Positions 36,638 to 46,357 are shown, counted from the first letter of the stretch. The stretch is DNA of 64,000 nucleotides from Methanolobus sp. ZRKC5 (GCF_038446525.1 NZ_CP151792.1:372001-436000); one strand, 5' to 3'. Translations and numbers: made by a program. Notes: generated by a model not told the origin, from the sequence alone.

Positions 36638-37384
36638 CTACTCCATCTTTTCCCTCAACTCAAGTATAGCAGGCGTCGGAGTAACCTTCTTCGGACAAAC
36701 AGCCACGCAATTATAAACAACATCACATCCCCAAACACCTTCTTTAGAATCTGTCATGCCAAGAAGCCGGTCTACATCTTCTTTGTTGCTGCGTGGGTCC
36801 AGATAAAAACGCCATGCTTTTGCCAGCGCAGCAGGTCCAAGATATTTCTCATCCCTTGCTGCAACAGGGCAGGCACCATGACAAGTAGCACAAAGTATAC
36901 AGTTGGTATACTTCTCGATCTGCATTTGCACAGCAGGATATATGATGTTCTCTTTACCTGCATTCTCAGGTGTATTGATCCATGGTTTAATAGAATCGAC
37001 CAGCCTGTAAAAGTGATCCATATCTACTATGAGATCTCTGATGACTTCTAAATTCGGAAGTGGTTCAACAAGAATTTCGTTCTTATCATCATCTCTACTG
37101 CTGTGTTTTAGAATTATCTGGTTCTTTTCAGACCCCTGAACAACTTCAGTTTTAGCATCATACAACTGCGTCCTGCACGCAAGCCCTGGTTTTCTATTAA
37201 TTAGCATGGCACAACTACCACATACCGCCCCCCTGCATGAATAACGGAAGCAAAGACTCCCGTCCTGTTTCTCCTGAATCTGGAACAATGCTTCCAACAC
37301 TGTCATCCCGGGTTTTTCCTCAACATCAAAAGTATCATACCATATGGTGCTCTTATCCTGCCTTTTGATTACCAGTTTCACCAT
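36638..37384 (-). CDS. sdhB: Succinate dehydrogenase/fumarate reductase iron-sulfur subunit
   Basis: 248 residues. [2Fe-2S] ligands are in CFRYSCRGAVCGSCAML plus a further Cys in LACRTQ, and the two C-terminal cluster motifs are NCILCATCHGACPVA and CDVVYNCVAVCPKKV. It relays electrons between the flavoprotein and a donor or acceptor. It lacks the CCG domains of the methanogen thiol-fumarate reductase TfrB, and no membrane anchor gene follows. The start overlaps the sdhA stop by one base (TAATG). Confidence 0.92.
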   Translation of the reverse strand: MVKLVIKRQDKSTIWYDTFDVEEKPGMTVLEALFQIQEKQDGSLCFRYSCRGAVCGSCAMLINRKPGLACRTQLYDAKTEVVQGSEKNQIILKHSSRDDDKNEILVEPLPNLEVIRDLIVDMDHFYRLVDSIKPWINTPENAGKENIIYPAVQMQIEKYTNCILCATCHGACPVAARDEKYLGPAALAKAWRFYLDPRSNKEDVDRLLGMTDSKEGVWGCDVVYNCVAVCPKKVTPTPAILELREKME

Positions 37385-39057
37385 TAATATTCCCTCTTTT
37401 GCGGAGTGAAGTTACCAATGTTCACTTCTTTGTATTCAAGACGTGGTTCCCCGTCTTTGTAAGCAAGAGTATGTCTCAGCCAATACTCATCATCCCTTTC
37501 AAGATGATCCATACGGTAATGTGCCCCCCGGCTTTCTTCCCTTTCAAGTGCACCGAGAGTTATGACATGACCCAGTTCAAGCATGCCTTTTAATTCGATG
37601 GCATTCATCAGTTCGAAATTAAAGACTGTGACTTTGCTTTTAACTTTCAGTTTTGTTGCCCTTTTTTTGAGTTTTCTGATTTCATTCAGGGCATCTTTCA
37701 GACCCTTCCGACTCCTGAATATGCCAACATTTTCCTGCATGATCTGCTGTAGCTCATCCCTTATAGAAGCAAAGTTTTCCCCATCTGTTCCAAACATCTC
37801 CTGAATCCTTTCTTCCTCCTGCTGGAAAGCTTCAACCAGTTTATCTTCATTAGATACTGGAACAGATTTTGCATAATCTGTTGCATCAATTCCTGCCCTC
37901 CTCCCAAAAACAACAGTGTCCAGAAGTGAATTTCCCCCAAGCCTGTTGGCGCCATGAACACTGATACAGGCACATTCACCAACAGCATAAAGACCCTGCA
38001 TTGGCGTTCTTCCATCCTTGTTCGAACTCACACCACCCATAGAATAATGTTGTCCAGGCTGCACAGGTATGGGCTCTTTCACGGGATCGATACCTGCAAA
38101 ATCAATTGATATTTGCCTTATACCCGGAAGTCTTTCATTTATAAGATCTTTTCCAAGGTGCGTCAGGTCAAGATGCACATATCCATCAGGAAATCCTCTT
38201 CCTTCATCTATCTCTTTCTGTATGGACCTGGCAACTATATCCCTTGGTGCAAGCTCCATTGCTCCTTCCGCATACCTGCTCATGAAACGCTCGTGGTCTT
38301 TATTGAAAAGGTAGCCACCTTCCCCACGTGCACCCTCTGTTATCAGTATATTATTTCCCCATAGAGTAGTTGGATGGAACTGCACAAATTCCATATCTTG
38401 TAACGGAACTCCGGCATCGTAAGCCAGGCTTATGCCAAATCCCCTGTTAATTATGGCATTGGTAGACCGCTGGTATATCCTTCCGTATCCGCCAGTGGCA
38501 AGAATAGTAGCTTTTGCCCGGAAAGTTTCGATCTTTGAATCTGCCATGTTCAATGCAACAAAGCCGGCACATCTGCCTTCATCAACAATGAGCTTTGTCA
38601 CGATCCATTCGCTGTATATTTTAATATTACTTCTGAGAACCTGCTCATATAATGTGTGCAACAAATTATGCCCGGTTCTGTCACCCGCATAGCATGTCCT
38701 TGGGAATCCTGCGCCTCCAAAAGGACGCTGAGCTATCCTGCCACTATCCTGTCGTGAGAAATTGCACCCCCAATTTTCCATTTCAATAACTCTTTCAGGT
38801 GCTTCCTTACAAAGCACTTCAACTGTGTCCTGATCTGCAAGATAATCACTACCCTTCACAGTGTCAAAAGCATGTGACTCCCAACGATCATCAGTTCCGA
38901 GTGATGCATTGATACCACCCTGTGCAGCGCCGGAGTGACTGCGAATGGGATGCACTTTTGAGATTATAGCAACATCTGCTCCCAGCTGATGAGCCTCGAT
39001 CGCTGCCCGAAGTCCTGCAAGTCCTCCTCCAATTACTATTATATCATGATCTATCAT
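37384..39057 (-). CDS. sdhA: Succinate dehydrogenase/fumarate reductase flavoprotein subunit
   Basis: 557 residues. The FAD-binding GGGLAGLRAAIEA opens the protein; HSGAAQGGINA contains the covalent-FAD His; QFHPTTLWG, TEGARGEGGYL and HGANRLGGNSLLD are active-site segments. It interconverts fumarate and succinate. The direction is not fixed by sequence; the association with a fumarase/aspartase gene and the absence of anchors suit a soluble fumarate reductase. It overlaps the upstream gene by 14 bases. Confidence 0.93.
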   Translation of the reverse strand: MIDHDIIVIGGGLAGLRAAIEAHQLGADVAIISKVHPIRSHSGAAQGGINASLGTDDRWESHAFDTVKGSDYLADQDTVEVLCKEAPERVIEMENWGCNFSRQDSGRIAQRPFGGAGFPRTCYAGDRTGHNLLHTLYEQVLRSNIKIYSEWIVTKLIVDEGRCAGFVALNMADSKIETFRAKATILATGGYGRIYQRSTNAIINRGFGISLAYDAGVPLQDMEFVQFHPTTLWGNNILITEGARGEGGYLFNKDHERFMSRYAEGAMELAPRDIVARSIQKEIDEGRGFPDGYVHLDLTHLGKDLINERLPGIRQISIDFAGIDPVKEPIPVQPGQHYSMGGVSSNKDGRTPMQGLYAVGECACISVHGANRLGGNSLLDTVVFGRRAGIDATDYAKSVPVSNEDKLVEAFQQEEERIQEMFGTDGENFASIRDELQQIMQENVGIFRSRKGLKDALNEIRKLKKRATKLKVKSKVTVFNFELMNAIELKGMLELGHVITLGALEREESRGAHYRMDHLERDDEYWLRHTLAYKDGEPRLEYKEVNIGNFTPQKREY

Positions 39058-40453
39058 CTGTCAGCCCCGTTAGTTTCACTGGATCCAGCAAGTCCTCACT
39101 TTCTTTGTCCGTAAGCAGTTCCATTTCAGTGACCACTTCCTTTATTGACCGGTTTTCCCGGTGTGCTCTGTAAGCTACCTCAGCGGCCTTATCATAACCA
39201 ATTATAGGAGCAAGGGATGTCGCCAGTGCAAGGCTGGAACCTGCAAGTTCCGCACACCTTTCAATATTAGCACTCAAGCCTTTCAGGCATTTTCTGTTGA
39301 ATGAATCAATCGCACCTGTCAGTAATTTTATCGACATGAGGAGATTGTGAGCAAGTAGTGGTGTAAATACATTAAGTTCAAGCTGACCTGCCTGTGCAGC
39401 CATCATAATAGCAGTATCGTTTCCAATCACCTGGAAACTTGCCATATTAAGCATTTCTGCCATTACCGGATTTACCTTAGATGGCATTATCGATGAGCCG
39501 GGCTGCACTGCAGGAAGGTTTAATTCACCCAGCCCAGCCCTGGGACCACTGGAAAGCAAGCGCAAGTCGTTTGATATTTTAGTAAGACTTACTGCAAGCC
39601 CCCTAAGTGCAGCAGAGCAGGCAAGGATAGCACCGGCACCCTGGGTAGCTTCAAAGGAATTGTCAGCAATCCTGAAATCAATTCCTGTTATGTCCTTCAT
39701 TTCCCGTATCGAAATATCTGAAAATCCAGAAGGAGCATTTAGTCCGGTCCCTATAGCAGTTCCACCCATGTTTAGTTCCAGCAATTCCTCCATAGATTCC
39801 AGTAACCTTTTCCTGTCGAGTTCTATCATCCTTGAGTATCCACTGAATTCCTGACCCAATGTGATAGGAACCGCATCCTGAAGATGTGTTCGTCCTGATT
39901 TGACCACTGGCATAAACTCAGCCGATTTTTCTTGAAGAGTCCTTAGCAGTTCATCAATAACCGGAAGAAGATTTGTTGTCAGAATTTCAACTGCTGAAAT
40001 ATGGATAGCTGTATGAGTGGTATCATTTGAGGACTGGGACATATTAACATGGTCATTTGGATGAATTATGTCGTATCTTCCTTTTTCATGTCCCAATATC
40101 TCAAGTGCACGATTGGCAATTACCTCATTTGCATTCATATTCTGCGAAGTACCTGCACCAGACTGGAAAGCATCTATGACAAACTGGTCTGCCATCATTC
40201 CATTTCGTATATCATATGCAGCTTCAACGATTGCGTTACCTATAAAAGAGTCAAGTTTTCCGCTTTTCATATTTGCCTTTGCGGATGCTATTTTTATAGC
40301 TGCCTGGGCTTTTATGAACTCAATGGGCAAGCTCTCACCACTTACCTTAAAATTATCCATAGCCCTTGCTGTCTGCGGACCATAGTACACATTATCCGGT
40401 ACTTCTACTTCTCCTAAAGTATCTTTTTCCAACCGAACCACATAATCACCCAC
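39044..40453 (-). CDS. Class II fumarase/aspartase-family lyase
   Basis: 469 residues of the fumarase/aspartase superfamily, with signature GSSIMPSKVNPVMAEML, the active-site GRTHLQDAVPITLGQE and MSQSSNDTTHTAIHI. Both fumarase (fumarate + water to malate) and aspartase (aspartate to fumarate + ammonia) carry these motifs; the N-terminal FKVSGESL resembles aspartases, while the C-terminal IGYDKAAEVAYRAHRENRSIKE resembles fumarases. Co-transcription with sdhA-sdhB means its product or substrate is fumarate either way. It starts with GTG; a second in-frame GTG 12 bases later has a better spaced GGTGAT. Confidence 0.85.
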   Translation of the reverse strand: MGDYVVRLEKDTLGEVEVPDNVYYGPQTARAMDNFKVSGESLPIEFIKAQAAIKIASAKANMKSGKLDSFIGNAIVEAAYDIRNGMMADQFVIDAFQSGAGTSQNMNANEVIANRALEILGHEKGRYDIIHPNDHVNMSQSSNDTTHTAIHISAVEILTTNLLPVIDELLRTLQEKSAEFMPVVKSGRTHLQDAVPITLGQEFSGYSRMIELDRKRLLESMEELLELNMGGTAIGTGLNAPSGFSDISIREMKDITGIDFRIADNSFEATQGAGAILACSAALRGLAVSLTKISNDLRLLSSGPRAGLGELNLPAVQPGSSIMPSKVNPVMAEMLNMASFQVIGNDTAIMMAAQAGQLELNVFTPLLAHNLLMSIKLLTGAIDSFNRKCLKGLSANIERCAELAGSSLALATSLAPIIGYDKAAEVAYRAHRENRSIKEVVTEMELLTDKESEDLLDPVKLTGLTDDRS

Positions 40454-40614
40454 GATTTATAAACTAAGTAAGAATACTTGGAATTAACGCCCTATGAAAA
40501 GACAAGCGTTTTGTTTTATAAAGTTATTCCGGCAAATTCAGAAGTCTGTACCTATATTGCTTTTTATACAATTATCAGAATCCTTTAATAATCATGAGGT
40601 CAATCTACCCATAT

Positions 40615-40881
40615 ATGACTGACAATAAAACAGATGAGCAGGTATCGACAGAAGCAAAGAACAGGAAGGATCCTGACGCTCCTCTGCTTCAGAATACTTT
40701 TACTAGTTCTGTCACTGGTGAAGCTACCATCACACCAGGGTTTGATATCAAGTACGCACCTCACAAATCCCAGGGTTTGCAAAGTGCATCTGATATGTGG
40801 ATCGACAAGAGTAAGGTTTTTGATGTTCTTTCAAAGGAAAAAATAGATATGGACAGTATTAAAAAACTGTCACGCCAGTGA
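40615..40881 (+). CDS. Small hydrophilic protein, unknown
   Basis: 88 residues from MTDNKTDEQ; an upstream ATG adds 7 residues. It is hydrophilic and Lys/Asp/Ser-rich with no Cys, signal or helix. Codon use is normal for the window. It stands alone, divergent from the fumarase gene. No family recognised. Confidence 0.5.
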   Translation: MTDNKTDEQVSTEAKNRKDPDAPLLQNTFTSSVTGEATITPGFDIKYAPHKSQGLQSASDMWIDKSKVFDVLSKEKIDMDSIKKLSRQ

Positions 40882-41110
40882 TCTTCAAATCCTTTTCTAA
40901 TTATTAGCAACTATGCTTATTTCCTGCTAACTTTTGTTCAAAGCAGGAAACTAATTCATATTTTGTTTTCGTATTCACCCATTTCTTCGAATCGAATAAA
41001 TCAAATTGATTTGTTTTAAACACAACTTTGTTTTTTGACAAGTTTTTTATATAGCGCAATTGTACATTATTGTATACTCAAATTGGACTTATTTGATCAG
41101 AGGTTAAAAC

Positions 41111-41290
41111 ATGGCACCATGGGAATATGACATAAGATCTGTTCACTACGGAGAATGGGACAAGACGAAAGAGGATTTGAACAAGCTCGGCATAGATGGT
41201 TGGGAATTGATACGCTTCTCAGAGGACATGGATGAAACTGGGATGATAAAGGCATTCTTCAAGAGACCACTTGACTGTCTTGAGGTCTGA
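41111..41290 (+). CDS. DUF4177-like small protein
   Basis: 59 residues, MAPWEYDIRSVHYGEWD and GWELIRFSE, a pattern shared with the DUF4177 family (WEYKVV...LNxLGxxGWELV). An AT-rich promoter tract and AGAGGT precede the ATG. It ends FFKRPLDCLEV. Role unknown. Confidence 0.8.
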   Translation: MAPWEYDIRSVHYGEWDKTKEDLNKLGIDGWELIRFSEDMDETGMIKAFFKRPLDCLEV

Positions 41291-41658
41291 TTTATCATCG
41301 CCTCCTTTTTTTCTTTCATAAATTTTACTTGTTTTATCTATTGCTCTTTTTTAAATAATTGGAAATATTCATTCTTATAGACAATGAATAGACTTGAACA
41401 ATCAGTTTTGTTTCCTTATCTACTATCAAGTCAGAAGAAAGTCCTTCTCATATCATTAATTGCGCCAATCCATATACCTAAAAAAAGCAAAAGGCAATTA
41501 TTGAGATCTTATTTTGTCTGTATATACATCCTATATACAATAACTTTAAATATTATTAAGACGGTAAAGGGATTCTGTATTCTGCTAAATGTTTGGATTG
41601 AAAAACGTAGTTTTTCGATCAGACAAATTTAGAAAAAAAATACAGGTAGAAAGATACA
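41291..41658. other. Gene-poor region
   Basis: 368 AT-rich bases. A weak 82-codon frame (41384-41632) has no ribosome site or recognised sequence and is not called. The promoter of the following membrane protein must lie at its 3' end. Confidence 0.4.
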
Positions 41659-42081
41659 ATGACTCAAATTGTCAATAACTTAAACAGCATACATGTCCCT
41701 GAGGCTTACGGCATGAAGAGAATCCAGTTCTACTTCTGGGTAGGAATGATATCAGCAATATTTCTTAGATTGATAATCATTGCAGATTATTATAATGGGA
41801 TTCTGGCAAAAGCTCTTTTCTACCTAGGTGTCCTTGGATACCTGTTGTTCTTCGCACACAGATATCATATTGCAACACGCCGGGTGAGTGTTCTTAAGGA
41901 CATGGAACTACTGGAAAAGATAGAGAACAAGACACCTTTGAGCGATGATGACTACCGTGGATTGCAATACATTATGTGGAGTTTGTCCGTATCAAAGGAA
42001 CGCATGAATTATTTGGTGATATTTGCTTTCTCAATAATTGTAATCATATTGTCACTGGCACTTGATCTGGGAATTGTTTGA
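41659..42081 (+). CDS. Small membrane protein, unknown
   Basis: 140 residues with three predicted helices at about 27-44, 52-70 and 117-136, joined by a charged loop (RRVSVLKDMELLEKIENKTP). AGGTAGAAAG precedes the ATG. No motif or neighbour suggests a function. Confidence 0.65.
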   Translation: MTQIVNNLNSIHVPEAYGMKRIQFYFWVGMISAIFLRLIIIADYYNGILAKALFYLGVLGYLLFFAHRYHIATRRVSVLKDMELLEKIENKTPLSDDDYRGLQYIMWSLSVSKERMNYLVIFAFSIIVIILSLALDLGIV

Positions 42082-42635
42082 TAATGATTGCAAAGCAAGA
42101 GAATTTAACAACTAAAACAGTACCAAAAAGAAAGAAATTAAATTCAAGCTATTACTGCACATTCTTGTCAAGTATGTCAAGATTACCTTAATTACTCAAA
42201 TGAGGCTTTCGGCTCTGTAGAGAGCCGATCTCATATTTTATTTTAGCATAATAATTAAAAAAAGATTAATCCTCTGAGCATTACTTGCTAAGAAAATACA
42301 AGCAGGAAGCATGATATTCTCATAATATAAAGTTGGTTGGTATGGTACTATAATGAGATTGTGGTGGTATTATCACGCTTCCTTTTTGTCATTTAAAATA
42401 TTAGTAGACATACTATATAAAATATGCCAGCTGTTATTGAAAAAATATACGCAAGCATATAATAGTAACAGTATACTATAGGGTTTAGCATAAATATAAT
42501 AAAAGAGAATAGATATAATAAGCGGGTGTAAATATATTTATCATATAATTTATGCCGCATTCTCTATTTAGCTAAGTACTCTATTTGATACAAAATTTAT
42601 CAATTAGGTACTACCAATATCAAGGACGATGAAAA
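42082..42635. other. Gene-free region with a terminator-like hairpin
   Basis: 554 bases with no gene. It holds the hairpin at 42201-42233. AT-rich tracts after 42470 are likely promoter for the Cys-rich gene at 42636. Confidence 0.5.
42201..42233 (+). terminator. Stem-loop, probable terminator
   Basis: CGGCTCT (42210-42216) and AGAGCCG (42221-42227) pair perfectly around GTAG, with outer TGAG/CTCA extending the stem, and are followed by an A/T-rich tract with several T. It lies 120 bases after the membrane protein gene. Confidence 0.6.
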
Positions 42636-42866
42636 ATGAACTGCTCAACATGCAATTATAGAAAACATATTCCCCTTTATTCTAAATGTGCAGGAGTTTC
42701 AGGAAAAACTAAAGTTGGAACCGCATATTATTGTGGCCATCCTAAAATGAAAAATCCTGTGCCAGTTATTTCCTTAAATGATAGTATACTTGAAGACTGT
42801 CCTATTAATAAAAGTGTTATAAGTGTTTCACACAGAATACAAAATGCAGAAGTTAGCCGGTCATAA
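42636..42866 (+). CDS. Small Cys-rich protein
   Basis: 76 residues starting MNCSTCNYRKHIPLYSKC, with further Cys in YYCGHPKM and LEDCPIN. The five Cys and His could bind a metal. No signal peptide. There is no recognised family. Confidence 0.6.
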   Translation: MNCSTCNYRKHIPLYSKCAGVSGKTKVGTAYYCGHPKMKNPVPVISLNDSILEDCPINKSVISVSHRIQNAEVSRS

Positions 42867-43067
42867 TGTTGTTACGTGTTCTAAGTAATAATTGATTACT
42901 TTTATTTATAATTATACTTAATTACTAATTTATCTGTACCTGCACGTAATATTTTTCATTCAAATTTATAAATTACTTATTTTAAAGTAAAAACAGCTTC
43001 AAAAGACAGACTATAAGTATAAATCGCTAGCATGCAATCAAATGATATTCAAATGGAGTATCATACG

Positions 43068-44120
43068 ATGCAAAAAATTGTTAGTCTATTCATTTTAACC
43101 TGTGTGTTGGCAAGTTTTACAACCGGTTGTCTTTCAGATGAGAAAAATACAAATGTTACAGATGAAATAATCCTAATTGACAAACAAACAGAAAATATAG
43201 AAATTCAAACAAATGTGCAGGAAAATATTGAACAGTCTGTAAATGAAGAGAAAGAGACTCCTCTGGCTTCTACTACCGATATATCCGATAATGGAGAAAA
43301 TAATCGCGGTAACCAGGCTCCTGCACCTGAACCAAAAATGAACCTGACAGAAAAATTGCGAATTGGATCATTCAATATTCAGGTATTTGGAGTCTCAAAG
43401 GCTGATAAACCGGAAGTAATGGCAGTCCTTGCAGACATCACAAGGACATACGACATAATGGCTATCCAGGAAATAAGGGACAAGTCACAAACAGCCCTTC
43501 CTGAACTGGTAGAACTTGTAAACTCTGATGGTTCAAACTATGAATTTGTTGTCAGTGAAAGGATGGGAAGGACCACAAGCAAAGAACAATACGCCTACGT
43601 CTACAACACTGACACGATATTAATTACAAGCGAAGCATTGTCCTACCCTGAACCAGAAGGAACAGATCCGTTCCACAGGCAACCTTACATTGCCTCTTTC
43701 AGGGCGGTCAATGGAAATTATGATGCTGTTCTAATAGTGGTCCACACAGATCCTGATGAGGCCACCGAAGAAATAAATGCCCTGGATGAAGCCCTTGCAC
43801 ACGCACAGAACGTCTACCCGGAGGAGCAGGATTTCATCATCCTGGGAGATTTCAATGCTGACGGTTCGTACTTCAATGAAGATTCTACCTCAGATCTTGA
43901 TGACTACTACTGGGTAATTGACGACACTCAGGATACCACCACAAAGGCAACGGACTATACTTATGATAGAATAATCCTGACAGACGACAGTGACTTTACA
44001 GGAGAGTTCGGGGTCTTCAGATATGATCTGGAATACAATTTAACATATGATGAAACTGTGGCAGTATCTGATCATTACCCAGTCTATGCAGAGTTCATTG
44101 CAGTTAATGACAGGGATTAA
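43068..44120 (+). CDS. Secreted endonuclease/exonuclease/phosphatase-family lipoprotein
   Basis: 350 residues from the ATG at 43068 (GGAG 8 bases upstream); a longer opening adds 12 residues. A lipoprotein signal (SLFILTCVLASFTTGC) precedes a low-complexity linker (to about 90) and a DNase I-like domain: IGSFNIQVFG, MAIQEIRD, IILGDFNADG and SDHYPVYAEF with the metal and catalytic residues. It probably degrades nucleic acid or phosphoesters outside the cell. It is a single gene, convergent with the flavoprotein gene. Confidence 0.85.
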   Translation: MQKIVSLFILTCVLASFTTGCLSDEKNTNVTDEIILIDKQTENIEIQTNVQENIEQSVNEEKETPLASTTDISDNGENNRGNQAPAPEPKMNLTEKLRIGSFNIQVFGVSKADKPEVMAVLADITRTYDIMAIQEIRDKSQTALPELVELVNSDGSNYEFVVSERMGRTTSKEQYAYVYNTDTILITSEALSYPEPEGTDPFHRQPYIASFRAVNGNYDAVLIVVHTDPDEATEEINALDEALAHAQNVYPEEQDFIILGDFNADGSYFNEDSTSDLDDYYWVIDDTQDTTTKATDYTYDRIILTDDSDFTGEFGVFRYDLEYNLTYDETVAVSDHYPVYAEFIAVNDRD

Positions 44121-44200
44121 CTCCCTTCTTTTAATTTTTATTTATCGTCATCAACTGCTTGAGAACAATTGAAATTGAAAATTGTTGAAGAAAAAAAGAA

Positions 44201-44219
44201 CATGCACCCGGAGTGCATG
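44201..44219 (-). terminator. Terminator of the flavoprotein gene
   Basis: CATGCAC/GTGCATG, a perfect 7-bp stem with a 5-base loop, 17 bases after the minus-strand stop, followed on that strand by a T-rich tract (complement of the A-run at 44188-44200). Confidence 0.7.
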
Positions 44220-44235
44220 CTATTTTACTGAAGAA

Positions 44236-44790
44236 TTATTTAAAGAGCTGGGAACCAGCCATCTTTGCCTGTTCCATGAGTTCGGTGTTTTCCTTTACCT
44301 CACCGGGTGCATGGTGACCTATATCCACAAAAGTTCCTTGGACATCCATTCCGAACATTTGCAGTACTCGGGAGAATTCCTCATATACAGATGTAAAAGC
44401 TTCAGCATCAGGAGCACCCTGTGCACCTACTATCACAGCTTTTTTACCGGCATCCAGACGTGAGCTGAAATCAGGGTTAATAAGAGCAAAACAGCGATCA
44501 ATGAACTGTCTCATCTGACCTGTGAACTGGAAGAAGTATATTGGTGATCCAAATACAAACCCGTCTGCATTCTTTAAAGCTTCATAGGCTTTTGTCATGT
44601 CATCATTAAGCTTGCATTCATCCACAGCTCTGCAATAATTACACCCCTGGCATCCTTTTATATCCATATCATTAATATAGAACTTCTCGACATCAGCACC
44701 TGCTTCTACTGCTCCATCAAGAACCTGCTGGACAAGCATATCGGTGTTTCCATTCTTTCTTGGACTTCCAACAAAACCTACTACCTTCAT
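44236..44790 (-). CDS. NADPH-dependent FMN reductase / iron-sulfur flavoprotein
   Basis: 184 residues from MKVVGFVGSPRKNGNTDMLV, the phosphate loop of the flavodoxin-like reductases. The Cys motif CQGCNYCRAVDEC at about 47-59 fits an Isf-type [4Fe-4S] cluster. These flavoproteins transfer electrons between ferredoxin and small acceptors in methanogens. The first ATG 9 bases upstream is poorly spaced for its ribosome site. It lies beside the MITE at 45052. Confidence 0.88.
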   Translation of the reverse strand: MKVVGFVGSPRKNGNTDMLVQQVLDGAVEAGADVEKFYINDMDIKGCQGCNYCRAVDECKLNDDMTKAYEALKNADGFVFGSPIYFFQFTGQMRQFIDRCFALINPDFSSRLDAGKKAVIVGAQGAPDAEAFTSVYEEFSRVLQMFGMDVQGTFVDIGHHAPGEVKENTELMEQAKMAGSQLFK

Positions 44791-45051
44791 TTGAATCATT
44801 TCCTTTTACCTATAAGTGATTACTTTTTTGAAAAGTATTCGAATGCTAAATGAGCTTATGCTATATTTAAATTCCACACACACTTTTTTTTACGACAAAA
44901 CCTAGAAAATATAGTCGTTTCAGGCACAAAACGCACCCGGAGATAACACCAAGAGTCGAGTATTGCTTACTTATTTTGAGAAAAGGAGTATTTCTGTAAT
45001 GGAAGCAGTGCGCCAATGCAGAATTGAATATAGCGATCAGAAATGAAATTT

Positions 45052-45245
45052 GTAACTATTCAGCCTGGCACGATTTGCCTATTGGTACTGATTTCATCGA
45101 AATAGAGATGTCTGCTCACTAACAATCTAACAATCAAAAAAGCAATCAATAGCAACAATCAAAATAAATGATCCTAATGAAATTTACGTTTCAACTTTTT
45201 GTCAAGATTGTTATTGATAGCGTTTTTATCAGGCTGAATAGTTAC
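45052..45245 (-). mobile_element. 194-bp MITE, copy 2 (IS66-like ends)
   Basis: It carries terminal inverted repeats GTAACTATTCAGCCTG (16 bp, perfect) and is flanked by 8-bp direct repeats TGAAATTT at 45044-45051 and 45246-45253. It aligns end to end with the reverse complement of copy 1 at 13512-13705. It is inserted in the gene-free stretch between the flavoprotein and the lipoprotein gene and contains no gene. Confidence 0.9.
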
Positions 45246-45340
45246 TGAAATTTTAAGTAAATATATCAGATGTGTCATATATACACCATAAATTATTAAA
45301 ACTATCAGATATAATATGGAACTGTTATAGTAAGCATTTG

Positions 45341-45413
45341 TTCTGAGGTGTGTTTTCTTTCTTCGAATCCTCCTAACTTTCGTACCTCGTCAGTTATTTC
45401 GCACACCTCAGAA
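45341..45413 (+). ncRNA. Candidate structured RNA: 12-bp stem enclosing a 49-base loop
   Basis: TTCTGAGGTGTG (45341-45352) and CACACCTCAGAA (45402-45413) are perfect inverted repeats. The loop contains TCCTCC (about 45368-45373), complementary to a strong ribosome-binding site. It lies 78 bases upstream of the lipoprotein start, so it could be a small RNA or part of that gene's 5' leader. A transcription-factor site is unlikely with such a wide spacer. No known family recognised. Confidence 0.4.
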
Positions 45414-45491
45414 TTAAATTAAATTTATGATTAATCAAATCACATAAATTTATATTGTGGCACACCATATTCCTGCAGGGTGCCTATAATT

Positions 45492-46256
45492 ATGAAACTG
45501 AAGTTACTTTTCGTTTATTCCCTCATAATAATATCAACTTTTCTTATAGCAGGTTGCGTCGATGAACAAGTCAAGAATAAAGACGATACGGCAGCGATTC
45601 CTGTCATTGTAGATGAAATAGAATTTGCCGAAATTATGGCAGAGGCAAATACAGTATATATTGAAGCACTTGTATCAACAAGCCAGAAAAATGTTTCAGC
45701 ATCACAGTCCTCTATTGATGAACTTGTAGGCAAGCTCACATATGTATCTGATACATATAGAGAAGCACCACCTGAGATGTATACCAATGATAAAAATTGG
45801 GCAAGTGAAATAAAAAGAGCAGTTCTAATAGCGGAATATTCACAGGAAATGCTTGAAGAAGGCGACATTGAAACTGCGCATAGTACTCTTGAAATTATGA
45901 GGGACCTTTTCTTCGGCCTGCATGAAAGGAACGATGTTATACATATGGGAGATCTTCTTACTGTATTCCATGCATCGATGGAAGAAGCAATTGATGCTGC
46001 AAATGCCAACGATACAGAAATGGTTGCAGCCTATATTCCTACTCTGAAAGAGGAGTGGCAGGCTGTCAAAGATGCTGAAAAACCGGAAAGTGCAGATGAT
46101 GGATACAAACCTGCTCTTGCTCAGGTTGATAGCGCTATTGGAGTACTAAATTATTCAGTAGCATCAGGTAATTTAACAGATATCAAAACAGAGTCAGAAA
46201 ATCTCAGGTTGGCATTTGCCAAAGTGTTTGTGAAATATGGTGTTGTAATATCCTGA
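45492..46256 (+). CDS. Lipoprotein of unknown function
   Basis: 254 residues from MKLKLLFVYSLIIISTFLIA followed by GC, a lipoprotein signal. The rest is largely helical with a four-helix-bundle rhythm (about 45-250) and two related segments around AYIPTLKEEW. A GTG start 12 bases upstream is possible. Function unknown; comparable lipoproteins are common on methanogen cell surfaces. Confidence 0.65.
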   Translation: MKLKLLFVYSLIIISTFLIAGCVDEQVKNKDDTAAIPVIVDEIEFAEIMAEANTVYIEALVSTSQKNVSASQSSIDELVGKLTYVSDTYREAPPEMYTNDKNWASEIKRAVLIAEYSQEMLEEGDIETAHSTLEIMRDLFFGLHERNDVIHMGDLLTVFHASMEEAIDAANANDTEMVAAYIPTLKEEWQAVKDAEKPESADDGYKPALAQVDSAIGVLNYSVASGNLTDIKTESENLRLAFAKVFVKYGVVIS

Positions 46257-46357
46257 ACACGAAAATAAAAAGAGCGGAAGTGAGGCTGCACTTTTAATTG
46301 GTTTAATAAGAGTTACGTCAATCTAAATATTCATGCAAACATAAAATCAATTTACAA

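Noticed and set aside
41384..41632. An 82-codon plus-strand frame
   Set aside because: No ribosome site, no recognisable sequence, and it lies in an AT-rich tract where such frames arise by chance.
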